From the NCBI GenBank assembly GCA_009780285.1, contig WRAL01000063.1:1-7577 (forward strand): a stretch of 7,577 nucleotides of DNA, given 5' to 3'. A program made the translations under genes and the position numbers. The stretch is from Treponema sp. Lineage in GTDB: Bacteria > Spirochaetota > Spirochaetia > Treponematales > Breznakiellaceae. The notes under the pieces were generated by a model. It had not been told where the DNA came from and made no database searches. It saw only the letters and a program-made list of their open reading frames with translations. Positions 1 through 5,638 of the stretch are shown here, piece after piece (the first letter of the stretch is position 1; each line of letters starts with the position of its first letter).

Positions 1-4
1 GGCG

Positions 5-31
5 GGCCAAAGCGCCTTTGGCGCTTTGGCC
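5..31. other. Perfect 12-bp hairpin with TTT loop
   Basis: Arms GGCCAAAGCGCC (5-16) and GGCGCTTTGGCC (20-31) are exact reverse complements around a three-base loop. It is symmetric, so both strands can fold it. No T-run follows on either strand inside the window, so it is not a canonical intrinsic terminator. It lies about 135 bases past the stop of the ABC permease operon and could be a 3' mRNA-end structure, part of a dispersed intergenic repeat, or the terminator of a gene lying outside the window. Confidence 0.6.
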
Positions 32-33
32 TC

Positions 34-71
34 GGAGTTTGGAGGCAGGCTAATGCCCGCCCCAAAACTCC
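34..71 (-). other. Long imperfect stem-loop, better folded as minus-strand RNA
   Basis: Bases 34-50 pair with 55-71 around the four-base loop TAAT. Fourteen of seventeen positions are Watson-Crick. Two of the three exceptions (43/62 and 47/58) are A-C on the plus strand but become G-U wobbles in a minus-strand transcript. This favours a structure in RNA read leftward, the direction of the upstream ABC operon. Function is unknown; a 3' untranslated structure or small RNA element is possible. Confidence 0.45.
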
Positions 72-115
72 ACGCATGGTTGCTCAGCCCGAGGTCCCGT
101 GCGCGGCCCGGCGAA

Positions 116-138
116 GGGGGCCATCGATCAAGGCCCCC
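116..138. other. GC-rich hairpin just after the ABC operon
   Basis: GGGGGCC (116-122) and GGCCCCC (132-138) are perfect 7-bp arms around a 9-base loop containing ATCGAT. The hairpin sits 28 bases past the stop codon of the last permease gene (minus strand). In the minus direction it is followed by TTCG rather than a T-run. It is a plausible weak terminator or 3'-end stabiliser for the transporter mRNA. Confidence 0.45.
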
Positions 139-165
139 AGGACAAAAGGCCGCGAGTCCCCGCCC

Positions 166-1008
166 CTAGCCCTTAACCGCGCCGGCGGCAACGCCCTTGG
201 TAATCTGGTTCCTGAAAATCGCGTAGAAGATAAGGATTGGAATCAGGCCGATTACAAGGCCAGTGAACTGCCTGCCAAAGTCCGTGGCAAGGGCGCCGGC
301 AAAGCGCGCCACGCCCACGGGAATCGTTCGCAGGGTGTCCGAGGCCGTCAAAACGTTGATGATGATAAACTCGTTCCAGGTTCCGGTAAAGGAAATAATT
401 CCCAGCGAGGCCATCACAGGGGCGCACATCGGCATGATGATAAAGAAAAAAATGCGCAGGTAGCCGGCCCCGTCGATGCGGGCGGATTCGACAAGCTCGC
501 CGGGTATGCCCTTTACGAACTCGGTGCATAGGTACACGCCCATCGGCAGCCCCAGCCCAATGTAGGGGATAAGCACGCCAAGGCGTGTGTTGAAAAGCCC
601 CGCCGCGCGAACCATAAGGAACAGCGGCACCAGTATCGACTGCAGCGTGATCAAAATTCCCACGATAAAAAGGCCGTGAAGCACGGGCGTTATCTTAAAG
701 TTCAGCTTGGCGAAGGCAAAGCCGGCCATAAGGGACAGCACAACCACGGCGCCCACGGAAATCACCGTGTAGAAAACGCTGTTAAGCAACAGCGTTCCGA
801 AGCGGCCCACCTGCCAGACAAAGGGATAGTTGCCGAAGTACCACTCGGTGGGAAAGGCCAGCTTGCTGGACATCATGTAGTCCTGCGTCGTCTTGAAGGA
901 CTGAATCACCAGCCAGAAAATCGGATAAATGGCAAGGAGCGTAAAAATCCCCATCACCACATATGAGCAAATCACCGCGAGGGGCGAAACCCTTTTTTCC
1001 GTAAGCAT
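166..1008 (-). CDS. Carbohydrate ABC transporter permease, MalG/UgpE type
   Basis: This 280-residue inner-membrane protein is one of the two channel subunits of a carbohydrate-type ABC importer (COG0395 style). It has several hydrophobic helices beginning near residues 10-35 and 72-100. The cytoplasmic EAA loop, where the ATPase docks, reads ESARIDGAG at 174-182, followed by the conserved IMP. WNEF (211-214) and the C-terminus KGVAAGAVKG are hallmarks of the MalG-like partner. The reading frame stays open 159 codons further upstream, but the ATG at 1008-1006 is chosen because GGAGGGA (1018-1012) precedes it by 5 bases. That ATG shares one base with the upstream stop (TGATG), indicating translational coupling with the MalF-like gene. 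The stop is TAG at 168-166. The sugar is not predictable from sequence, and no ATPase gene follows before the window ends. Confidence 0.93.
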   Translation of the reverse strand: MLTEKRVSPLAVICSYVVMGIFTLLAIYPIFWLVIQSFKTTQDYMMSSKLAFPTEWYFGNYPFVWQVGRFGTLLLNSVFYTVISVGAVVVLSLMAGFAFAKLNFKITPVLHGLFIVGILITLQSILVPLFLMVRAAGLFNTRLGVLIPYIGLGLPMGVYLCTEFVKGIPGELVESARIDGAGYLRIFFFIIMPMCAPVMASLGIISFTGTWNEFIIINVLTASDTLRTIPVGVARFAGALATDFGRQFTGLVIGLIPILIFYAIFRNQITKGVAAGAVKG

Positions 1009-1904
1009 CAGTCCCTCCCCCCGAACAGCCGCTCGACGCCTCTGGTTATGAGTATGAGCGCAAAGCTGATCAGAACGATTATCGTCGAGATTGCGTTGGC
1101 AAGCGGATAGTTCGGCGAGCCTTGAAAGGCCGACTGGAACATAAAGAGCGAAAGCACCCGCGTGCTTCCGGCCGGCCCGCCGCCGGTCATCACGAAGACA
1201 AGGTCGAAGGAACGAAGCGAGCCGGCAATCGCGAGGATCGCGCAGGTAACCACCACGCCGGAAAGCGCGGGGAAAACGATGCGCGCAAAAATCTGCCTTT
1301 CGCTCGCGCCGTCTATGCTCGCCGCTTCCAGTACCGAGGGATCGATGCGCTGAAGGTTTGCAAGAAAAATTATCATGTAAAAGCCGGTATACATCCAAAG
1401 CATCACGAACAGTACTTGCGCCATCGGGTAGGTGGGCAGCGTAAACTGCACGTCCGGGTTGAAAAACCTCGTTAGCTCGAACCAAAGGGAATTTGGCCCC
1501 ATGACAAGGTTCCTAAAAAGAATGCCGATGATAACCGGCGAGATGACGTTCGGCAGGTAGATCATCGCCTGGAAAAAACCGGTTCCCTTTACCAGCTTTC
1601 GCGAAAGCAGGTATGCAAGGGCGAAGCCGAGCGGGATCTGGCCGAAGACCGACATGGCCACTATCAGCATGTTGTTGCGAAAGGCCGTGAAAAAGCCTCG
1701 GGTCGGCTCGGTGAACATCCAGATATAGTTGGAAAGGCCGACAAAGCCGACCTCCGAATTGCCCAGCATTCGCCCGCCGTTGTAGTCGGTAAGGCTTAGG
1801 ACAATCGACGTTATCGTGGGAAAGGCCATCACCGAAAGGTAAATGGCAAGAGCCGGAATCACCAGCAAAGCGTAAGAAAACTTTTTTTCTCTTAACGAGG
1901 TCAC
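1008..1904 (-). CDS. Carbohydrate ABC transporter permease, MalF/UgpA type
   Basis: This 298-residue polytopic membrane protein is the first permease of the importer (COG1175 style). A hydrophobic helix at about 11-32 is followed by the periplasmic segment with SLTDYNG, then helices near 77-100, 115-131, 161-182, 214-231 and 268-287. The EAA docking loop reads EAASIDGASERQIF (193-206) followed by FPAL. FVMTGGGPAGST (237-248) is the usual signature of this subunit. The start is GTG at 1904-1902: GGAGG lies at 1913-1909, four bases upstream, and no in-frame ATG is better placed. The gene sits 137 bases after the binding-protein gene, with two hairpins between them, and overlaps the next permease gene by one base. 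It should form a heterodimer with that permease and receive substrate from the lipoprotein. Substrate is unassigned. Confidence 0.93.
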   Translation of the reverse strand: MTSLREKKFSYALLVIPALAIYLSVMAFPTITSIVLSLTDYNGGRMLGNSEVGFVGLSNYIWMFTEPTRGFFTAFRNNMLIVAMSVFGQIPLGFALAYLLSRKLVKGTGFFQAMIYLPNVISPVIIGILFRNLVMGPNSLWFELTRFFNPDVQFTLPTYPMAQVLFVMLWMYTGFYMIIFLANLQRIDPSVLEAASIDGASERQIFARIVFPALSGVVVTCAILAIAGSLRSFDLVFVMTGGGPAGSTRVLSLFMFQSAFQGSPNYPLANAISTIIVLISFALILITRGVERLFGGRD

Positions 1905-1908
1905 AATA

Positions 1909-1913
1909 CCTCC
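1909..1913 (-). promoter_or_regulatory. Ribosome binding site deciding a GTG start
   Basis: GGAGG on the minus strand, four bases before GTG at 1904. The spacing is slightly short, but the ATT immediately between them is a poor start and no ATG is nearby, so the GTG start is preferred. Confidence 0.7.
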
Positions 1914-1932
1914 AATTGAAACCTACAGGAAA

Positions 1933-1963
1933 CGCCGATTACTCCCTGCGGATTTAATCGGCG
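1933..1963 (-). promoter_or_regulatory. Inverted repeat before the MalF-like gene
   Basis: CGCCGATTA (1933-1941) and TAATCGGCG (1955-1963) are perfect 9-bp arms with a 13-base loop. The repeat ends about 20 bases before the GGAGG of the permease gene. It could be an mRNA hairpin that tunes permease translation or processing, or a symmetric operator. It is not followed by a convincing T-run (only TTTCC on the minus strand). Confidence 0.45.
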
Positions 1964-2005
1964 CTCCGTAATCGCAAAAAAACAAGGACGACGCTGCGGC
2001 GGTTT

Positions 2006-2033
2006 CGTCCCCGGCCGCCTTGGGCCGGGGACG
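2006..2033 (-). promoter_or_regulatory. Intercistronic GC hairpin after the binding-protein gene
   Basis: CGTCCCCGGCC (2006-2016) and GGCCGGGGACG (2023-2033) form a perfect 11-bp stem with a six-base loop, starting 8 bases past the stop of the solute-binding-protein gene on the minus strand. No T-run follows directly. A T7 stretch (complement of 1976-1982) lies 23 bases further and is too far for a canonical terminator. In known sugar importers (for example malE-malF) a structure here protects the upstream mRNA, so that binding protein exceeds permease. I infer the same role. Confidence 0.55.
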
Positions 2034-2041
2034 GGCTCGCT

Positions 2042-3367
2042 TTAGCGGCTTGCGCGCCAGGCGTCGAACGCGGCCTGGGTGATCGCGGCAACCTGTTCCG
2101 GCGTCTGCGTTCCCATGCCGATGGCCTGAAGGCCGTCGTTCAGCGGGTTGAAAATCGGCCCCTCGAAAACGGAGTCGATGACCACGGTGCTGCGGTTGAA
2201 GGTCCTGCCGATGTTGGCGATGGACTCCTGCAAAGGCTCAAGCGACAGGGCGGCCATGTTGATGTCCGTGCGCGAGGGCGAGGGAAGCCCGCCGTTTCCT
2301 ACCATAAAGGTCTGCACTTCGCGGCCGGTAAGCCAGCTTATAAGCTGCCAGGCGGCCTCCTCGCGCTCCGAGCCGCGCGGGATCGCGTTGCTCATCGCCC
2401 AGCCGGTGCTCATTACGACCGACGCCGAATTGTTGAGCCTGGCGCCCTCGATGGTCGGGAACACGCCTATCTGGATGCCCCTCTGCCGCGCCGGATCGAT
2501 AAGCGCGCGGCCCGTGGAGGTGTCCGTGATGAAAGCGCCGTGGCGCCAGTCGCCGTCGATCATGTAGGCGCCCATTCCGGTGGCGAACATGCCGGGCGTG
2601 TCGCCGTAGGACGTGGCGAGCGTGGCCTGGCTAAGAACGCCGTCCTGGTACATCCGCTGGATAAACCGCAGGGCATTGACGAACTCCGGATCGGTGAACC
2701 TTGCGGTGCCGTTAAGAATCCTCTGCTCCCAGCCCTCGCCGCCGAAGCGCCCGGCCACCATCGAGAACAGGCAGGACTGCATAACCCAGGTGTCGGCGTT
2801 GGCCATGATAATGGTCTCAAGCCCCATGGCGCGGAGAACCGGAACCTGGGCGACAAGCTCGGCGTAGCTCTGCGCGGGCCTAAGTCCGGCCGCGGCGAGC
2901 ACCTCGGTGTTCACGTAGAACGCGCTCGTGGTGGTCATCCCCAGGGGGATCATCGCGAGAAAGCCGCCGGCCTGCTGCGCTGGGTCAAGGGAGACCGGAG
3001 TGAAGGACCCGGCAAGGCCGTCCCTGGCGATAAAGGGCGCCAGATCGCGCAAAAGGCCGCGCGAGTGAAGCGTCGTGGAGCGTCCGCCCGGCCAGACGTA
3101 CAGAACGTCCGGAAGCTCGCCGGCCGCCGCGTAGGCTTCCGTGGTCAGGTGGAACGGCTCCTCGAAAGCGTCCTCCCTCACCACCCTGATATTCGGGTTT
3201 GCCCTGTCGAAAGCCTCCCAAACCTGGCTGATCTCGGCCGCCGCGCCCGGCGTGGCAAGCGAGAAATAGTTCAGCACGTTAAGCCGAACCCTGTCGTCGT
3301 TCCCCTCGCATCCGGCGAGGATAAACGCGAAGCAAATACCCACCAAAAATCCAATAATTCTTTTCAT
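2042..3367 (-). CDS. Lipoprotein extracellular solute-binding protein, family 1
   Basis: This 441-residue protein is the substrate-capturing component of the adjacent importer (MalE/UgpB-like, COG1653 style). A lipoprotein signal runs from residue 1: two basic residues, a hydrophobic stretch and lipobox LAGC (17-20), so Cys20 should be lipid-modified and the mature protein tethered outside the inner membrane. Typical family wording follows: VWEAFDRANPNIRVV near the start of the mature chain, YVWPGG, and GNGGLPSPSRTDI near the C-terminus. The frame is open 61 codons further upstream, but that extension is unlike any secreted protein. ATG at 3367-3365 has GGAGG at 3378-3374 with 6-base spacing. 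It is first in an operon with two permeases downstream. A promoter candidate is at 3425-3453. The ligand cannot be named from sequence; a sugar or oligosaccharide is likely from family alone. Confidence 0.93.
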   Translation of the reverse strand: MKRIIGFLVGICFAFILAGCEGNDDRVRLNVLNYFSLATPGAAAEISQVWEAFDRANPNIRVVREDAFEEPFHLTTEAYAAAGELPDVLYVWPGGRSTTLHSRGLLRDLAPFIARDGLAGSFTPVSLDPAQQAGGFLAMIPLGMTTTSAFYVNTEVLAAAGLRPAQSYAELVAQVPVLRAMGLETIIMANADTWVMQSCLFSMVAGRFGGEGWEQRILNGTARFTDPEFVNALRFIQRMYQDGVLSQATLATSYGDTPGMFATGMGAYMIDGDWRHGAFITDTSTGRALIDPARQRGIQIGVFPTIEGARLNNSASVVMSTGWAMSNAIPRGSEREEAAWQLISWLTGREVQTFMVGNGGLPSPSRTDINMAALSLEPLQESIANIGRTFNRSTVVIDSVFEGPIFNPLNDGLQAIGMGTQTPEQVAAITQAAFDAWRASR

Positions 3368-3373
3368 TTCTTG

Positions 3374-3378
3374 CCTCC
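3374..3378 (-). promoter_or_regulatory. Ribosome binding site deciding the lipoprotein start
   Basis: GGAGG on the minus strand, 6 bases before ATG at 3367. It selects the start that gives a clean lipoprotein signal peptide and excludes the 61-codon upstream extension of the frame. Confidence 0.8.
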
Positions 3379-3424
3379 AAAACAACCTTGTCAGGCTATC
3401 AAAATAGATCGCCTTATGGGGATT

Positions 3425-3453
3425 ATCATACAGCGGCATATCCCAAAAGTAAA
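3425..3453 (-). promoter_or_regulatory. Sigma-70-type promoter candidate for the ABC operon
   Basis: On the minus strand, -35 TTTACT (3453-3448; 4 of 6 consensus) and -10 TATGAT (3430-3425; 5 of 6) are separated by exactly 17 bases. The predicted transcription start near 3418 leaves a leader of about 50 bases before the lipoprotein ATG. No other promoter pair of this quality is seen in the 194-base gap on this strand. Confidence 0.55.
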
Positions 3454-3454
3454 G

Positions 3455-3473
3455 CAAGAATTTTTTTTTCTTG
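3455..3473. promoter_or_regulatory. Inverted repeat CAAGAA-T7-TTCTTG abutting the -35 box
   Basis: CAAGAA (3455-3460) and TTCTTG (3468-3473) flank seven T bases, immediately upstream of the -35 of the ABC promoter and in the middle of the divergent gap. The perfect symmetry and position suit an operator or activator site. The A/T tract alone could act as an UP element or bent DNA. No regulator gene is in the window. Confidence 0.35.
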
Positions 3474-3500
3474 TACGCCGCGCAATTTCGACCAAAAAGC

Positions 3501-3529
3501 TTGCGCCGCCGGCTTTTTCCCCCTACAAT
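3501..3529 (+). promoter_or_regulatory. Promoter candidate for the metallophosphoesterase
   Basis: A strong -10 TACAAT (3524-3529; 5 of 6) lies 17 bases from TTGCGC (3501-3506; only the TTG matches -35 consensus). Transcription would start near 3536 and the ribosome site is at 3552-3558, giving a short, sensible leader. The weak -35 suggests low or activated expression. Confidence 0.5.
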
Positions 3530-3551
3530 TCCGTAAGAAAGTACCAACAAA

Positions 3552-3558
3552 GGAGGGA
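3552..3558 (+). promoter_or_regulatory. Ribosome binding site deciding the phosphoesterase start
   Basis: GGAGGGA five to six bases before ATG at 3562. It fixes the start, because the frame is open 58 codons further upstream through the promoter region. Confidence 0.8.
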
Positions 3559-3561
3559 GAA

Positions 3562-4236
3562 ATGCCGGAAAGCTGGAAAAGCATTTTAAGGCTGGAAAAG
3601 AACGCGGCGGGGAGGGATTTCGTCTGCGGGGACATTCACGGCTGCTTCGGCGACCTCGAGGAAGCGCTGGAGGAACGCGGCTTCGACAAGGCGCGCGACA
3701 GGCTGTTCTGCGTCGGCGACCTGATGGACCGGGGGCCGGCCTCCGCGCTTGCCGCCGAGTACATGGGCGCGCCCTGGTTTTTTTCGACGCTGGGAAACCA
3801 CGAAAGGATGTTCCTCAAGGCCAGCGATCGCGGCGTTCCCAGAAGCGCGCAGCTTTCTTCCATAAATCACCATATATCCAACGGCGGCGACTGGGCCTAC
3901 GGCAAGCTTCCTCCGGAAACGAAAAGCGCCCTTCTGGAAGGCGTGAAGGCCCTGCCCCTGGCAATTCAGGTGGGAGATGCGCTTATCGTCCACGCGGCGC
4001 TGCCGGAGGTCGAAAGCCTGGAAGAAATCGAGGAGGATCCATCAGAGCACATTGAACACATCGTCTGGTTTCGCGGCGAGTACCCGCCGGTGAGGATTCC
4101 CGGCATTAGCAGGGTTTACGTGGGGCATTCCATCGTCGAGAAGCCACGCGAAAGCGGGAAGTACCTCAACATAGACACCGGCGCGTTCCTAAAGCACTGG
4201 GGAAGATCGGGAAAGCTGACTATCCTGGAGATTTAG
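3562..4236 (+). CDS. PPP-family metallophosphoesterase (Ser/Thr protein phosphatase or ApaH-like)
   Basis: This 224-residue soluble protein carries the full two-metal phosphoesterase motif set: GDIHGC (D24, H26), GDLMDRGP (D53, R57), GNHE (N79, H80), VHAALP (H144) and YVGHS (H189). An NGGDW element at 107-111 resembles the NGG-W segment of lambda-type and PrpA/PrpB phosphatases. It should hydrolyse phosphate monoesters or dinucleoside polyphosphates in the cytoplasm. The length fits small bacterial PPP enzymes (about 210-250 residues), and sequence alone does not separate protein phosphatase from ApaH-like activity. No signal peptide or membrane helix is seen. The gene is monocistronic, divergent from the sugar importer and convergent with the HIT-hydrolase gene, 24 bases away. 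The nearness of two phosphate-hydrolysing enzymes is suggestive, but they are on opposite strands. Confidence 0.9.
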   Translation: MPESWKSILRLEKNAAGRDFVCGDIHGCFGDLEEALEERGFDKARDRLFCVGDLMDRGPASALAAEYMGAPWFFSTLGNHERMFLKASDRGVPRSAQLSSINHHISNGGDWAYGKLPPETKSALLEGVKALPLAIQVGDALIVHAALPEVESLEEIEEDPSEHIEHIVWFRGEYPPVRIPGISRVYVGHSIVEKPRESGKYLNIDTGAFLKHWGRSGKLTILEI

Positions 4237-4274
4237 CCCTCGGGCCTTAGCCCGCGGGCATCAGCCCGGCGGCC
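4233..4274. repeat. Three tandem 14-bp units spanning a stop codon
   Basis: TTAGCCCTCGGGCC (4233-4246), TTAGCCCGCGGGCA (4247-4260) and TCAGCCCGGCGGCC (4261-4274) are back to back. Read on the minus strand, each unit finishes with GGGC plus a stop triplet (TGA, TAA, TAA), matching the last glycine codon and stop of the HIT gene. The units fill the entire gap between two convergent genes. Confidence 0.55.
4236..4259. terminator. Bidirectional hairpin between convergent genes
   Basis: GCCCTCGGGC (4236-4245) pairs with GCCCGCGGGC (4250-4259) through nine of ten positions around loop CTTA. It overlaps the phosphoesterase stop codon and ends just before the HIT stop. No T-run follows on either side, so termination would be weak or factor-assisted. 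It may instead block antisense read-through between the two genes. Confidence 0.4.
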
Positions 4275-4605
4275 ATCCGTGCGCGCGCCCGCCAAGAATG
4301 TGCAGGTGCAGGTGGCCGACCGTCTGCCCGCCGTCGCGCCCGGCGTTAAACACGAAGCGCGCGCCGTTTTGCCCGTAGCCGAGCCGCCGCGCAAGCTCCC
4401 CGGCCCGCGCCAACATGCGCCCGGCCAGCGCCTCGTCGTCGCGCGAAAGATCAAGAAGGCTTGCGATGTGCTTTTTCGGAATCAGCAAAACGTGCAGGGG
4501 CGACACGGGGTTAATGTCGTGGAAGGCCAGCATCTCGTCGTCCTCGTAGGCCACGTTCGCCGGAATTTCGCCCCGCGCTATTTTGCAAAAGAGGCAGTCG
4601 CTCAT
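4261..4605 (-). CDS. HIT-family (HINT-like) nucleotide hydrolase
   Basis: This 114-residue cytoplasmic protein has the histidine-triad signature GHLHLHILGGR at 97-107 (H98, H100, H102; the middle histidine is the nucleophile in this family). It also has the N-terminal CLFCKI with C4 and C7, seen in the zinc-type HINT branch, and HDINPVSPLHVLLIPKKHI (29-47), the usual substrate-pocket segment. The family hydrolyses purine nucleoside phosphoramidates and related adenylates. The length equals that of typical bacterial HINT proteins, so it is complete. The start ATG (4605-4603) overlaps the stop of the preceding gene in an ATGA arrangement and has a purine-rich GGGGGAAGGA directly before it. It is therefore the second gene of a two-gene, translationally coupled operon. 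Its C-terminus ends in the 14-bp tandem repeat. Confidence 0.93.
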   Translation of the reverse strand: MSDCLFCKIARGEIPANVAYEDDEMLAFHDINPVSPLHVLLIPKKHIASLLDLSRDDEALAGRMLARAGELARRLGYGQNGARFVFNAGRDGGQTVGHLHLHILGGRAHGWPPG

Positions 4606-5015
4606 TCCTTCCCCCTTGCTTTTGGCGGCCGCTTTTTAACGCTAAGGACAAACATCTTTTTGATCAAGATCGCCGCCCCCAGAGCGACTAGCGCCACGAC
4701 CACAATCACCGTGCGCAGACGCCAGATCTGCGATTGCTGCCGTTGGATCCGCTCCCTCTGCGCATCCATTGTTTCGGCCATCCCCTCCATCCGATCCGCC
4801 ATCGCCTCGGCTATGCCCATCCAATCGCCTATAGGCTCCACGCCCAGGGCACGAATGCGCTCCCAGAGAATCTCATTCCTTTGCTCCGTCTCCGGGCGGT
4901 CGTCCGCCCCGCCGCTGGCATGGGCCGGGACGCAGAACAAAAACAGCGCGACACACAGCGCGAGCGCGCTCAAAACTTTCGGCCCTGGGCGAGCGATCCC
5001 ATCCTTTGCATTCAT
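4602..5015 (-). CDS. Small exported bitopic membrane protein with coiled coil (unknown)
   Basis: I do not recognise this 137-residue protein. Residues 13-33 form a signal peptide (lysine, then a hydrophobic stretch ending in AHA, likely cut before S34). Residues 34-67 are acidic and polar. Residues 68-102 are rich in Met, Glu, Gln and Arg and predicted helical or coiled coil. Residues 102-118 (TVIVVVALVALGAAILI) form a transmembrane helix, and a basic tail (KKRPPKARGK) ends the chain. This gives a short periplasmic domain anchored by a C-terminal helix with a cytoplasmic tail. ATG at 5015-5013 is used because GAGG (5026-5023) lies 7 bases upstream and the extension beyond it lacks secretion features. 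It overlaps the HIT gene by 4 bases. This pairing may be local co-expression rather than shared function. Confidence 0.75.
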   Translation of the reverse strand: MNAKDGIARPGPKVLSALALCVALFLFCVPAHASGGADDRPETEQRNEILWERIRALGVEPIGDWMGIAEAMADRMEGMAETMDAQRERIQRQQSQIWRLRTVIVVVALVALGAAILIKKMFVLSVKKRPPKARGKE

Positions 5016-5031
5016 TAAAATACCTCGTCTT

Positions 5032-5060
5032 TTTTTACCACGGCCGACCGGAACTGTCAA
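5032..5060 (-). promoter_or_regulatory. Promoter candidate with perfect -35 for the HIT operon
   Basis: On the minus strand a consensus TTGACA (5060-5055) is followed by a 17-base spacer and TAAAAA (5037-5032; 4 of 6). The predicted start of transcription is near 5025, which would clip the start of the GAGG ribosome site. Either the true start lies a few bases earlier or the leader is very short. Confidence 0.5.
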
Positions 5061-5094
5061 CAAAAATCCGCGCCAAAGTCCGTGCGACAGGCGA

Positions 5095-5124
5095 TTGCGG
5101 GAATCGCGCCTTGCGCGCTATGAT
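5095..5124 (+). promoter_or_regulatory. Promoter candidate for DUF456 gene; message may be leaderless
   Basis: TTGCGG (5095-5100) and TATGAT (5119-5124; 5 of 6) are 18 bases apart. The -10 ends only five bases before the GTG start codon at 5130, so transcription would begin at or next to the start codon. No Shine-Dalgarno sequence is visible before this GTG. Confidence 0.4.
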
Positions 5125-5129
5125 GCACC

Positions 5130-5633
5130 GTGGAAATACTTCTTGTGATAATAGCCTTCCTGCTTCTTTTGGCTGGGCTTGCTGGCTCTATCGTTCCGGC
5201 CATTCCCGGCCCGCCGCTTGGCTATGCCGGCCTTCTCCTTCTGCAATGGAGCGGGCGAGCGGATTTTAGCGCCGCTTTCCTGTGGGTCTGGGCCGGAATC
5301 GCCGTCGCCGTAACGGTAATGGACAACATCCTTCCGGCTATCATGACAAAGCGTTTCGGCGGCTCGCGCATGGCCGTGATCGGATCCCTTGTCGGCCTGG
5401 TAATAGGGATGATTTTTTTCGCGCCGCTTGGAATCCTTCTTGGCCCTTTTCTAGGCGCGCTTGCCGGCGAGCTTCTTCACGGCAGGCTTAAAGGCGACGA
5501 AGGCTCCGGCGGCTTTAAGGCGCTGAAAGTCGCCGCCGGCGCGTTTTTGGCCTTTATCGTTGGAACCGGCGCCAAGCTAATCGTAGGGGCGCTGATGATA
5601 TTTTTCGCGGCAAGGGCCGTGTTTTTCTCCTAG
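5130..5633 (+). CDS. DUF456 family membrane protein
   Basis: This 167-residue integral membrane protein matches what I know of the DUF456 family, whose function is not established. It has a hydrophobic N-terminus (4-22), then VPAIPGPPLGYAGLLLL (22-38), a helix at 50-64, the conserved DNILPA…KRFGGSR segment (65-80), a glycine-rich helix pair (82-115) with LGPFLGALAGELL, and a C-terminal helix (133-163). The start is GTG at 5130. Upstream ATGs at 5120 and 5123 are out of frame, and there is no ribosome-binding sequence, which fits the leaderless-message reading. Length is normal for the family, so the gene is complete. It is divergent from the HIT operon and convergent with the repeat-tailed binding-protein gene, whose stop lies 43 bases beyond its own. 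Confidence 0.85.
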   Translation: MEILLVIIAFLLLLAGLAGSIVPAIPGPPLGYAGLLLLQWSGRADFSAAFLWVWAGIAVAVTVMDNILPAIMTKRFGGSRMAVIGSLVGLVIGMIFFAPLGILLGPFLGALAGELLHGRLKGDEGSGGFKALKVAAGAFLAFIVGTGAKLIVGALMIFFAARAVFFS

Positions 5634-5638
5634 CGCTT

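Noticed and set aside
5..31. Classical rho-independent terminator
   Set aside because: There is no T-run after the stem on either strand within the visible sequence.
1..77. Minus-strand ATG at 77 with a frame open to the window edge (about 25 codons)
   Set aside because: It lacks a ribosome site and lies entirely within the stem-loop cluster; there is not enough sequence to call a gene.
166..1485. Single 439-codon minus-strand reading frame
   Set aside because: Only codons from the ATG at 1008 encode a permease. The first 159 codons overlap the MalF-like gene in another frame and look like nothing; the ATG has its own ribosome site and TGATG coupling.
1976..1982. T7 run (minus strand) as an intrinsic terminator tail
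   Set aside because: It is 23 bases beyond the 2006-2033 stem with no stem adjacent, so it does not fit the terminator geometry.
2540..3589. 349-codon plus-strand frame opposite the solute-binding protein
   Set aside because: It is antisense to a clearly recognisable gene, has a composition typical of GC-rich shadow frames (His, Gly, Arg, Pro), and shows no domain or ribosome site.
4279..5148. 289-codon plus-strand frame
   Set aside because: It runs antisense through the HIT gene, the small membrane protein gene and the divergent promoter region, so it is a shadow of GC-rich coding sequence.
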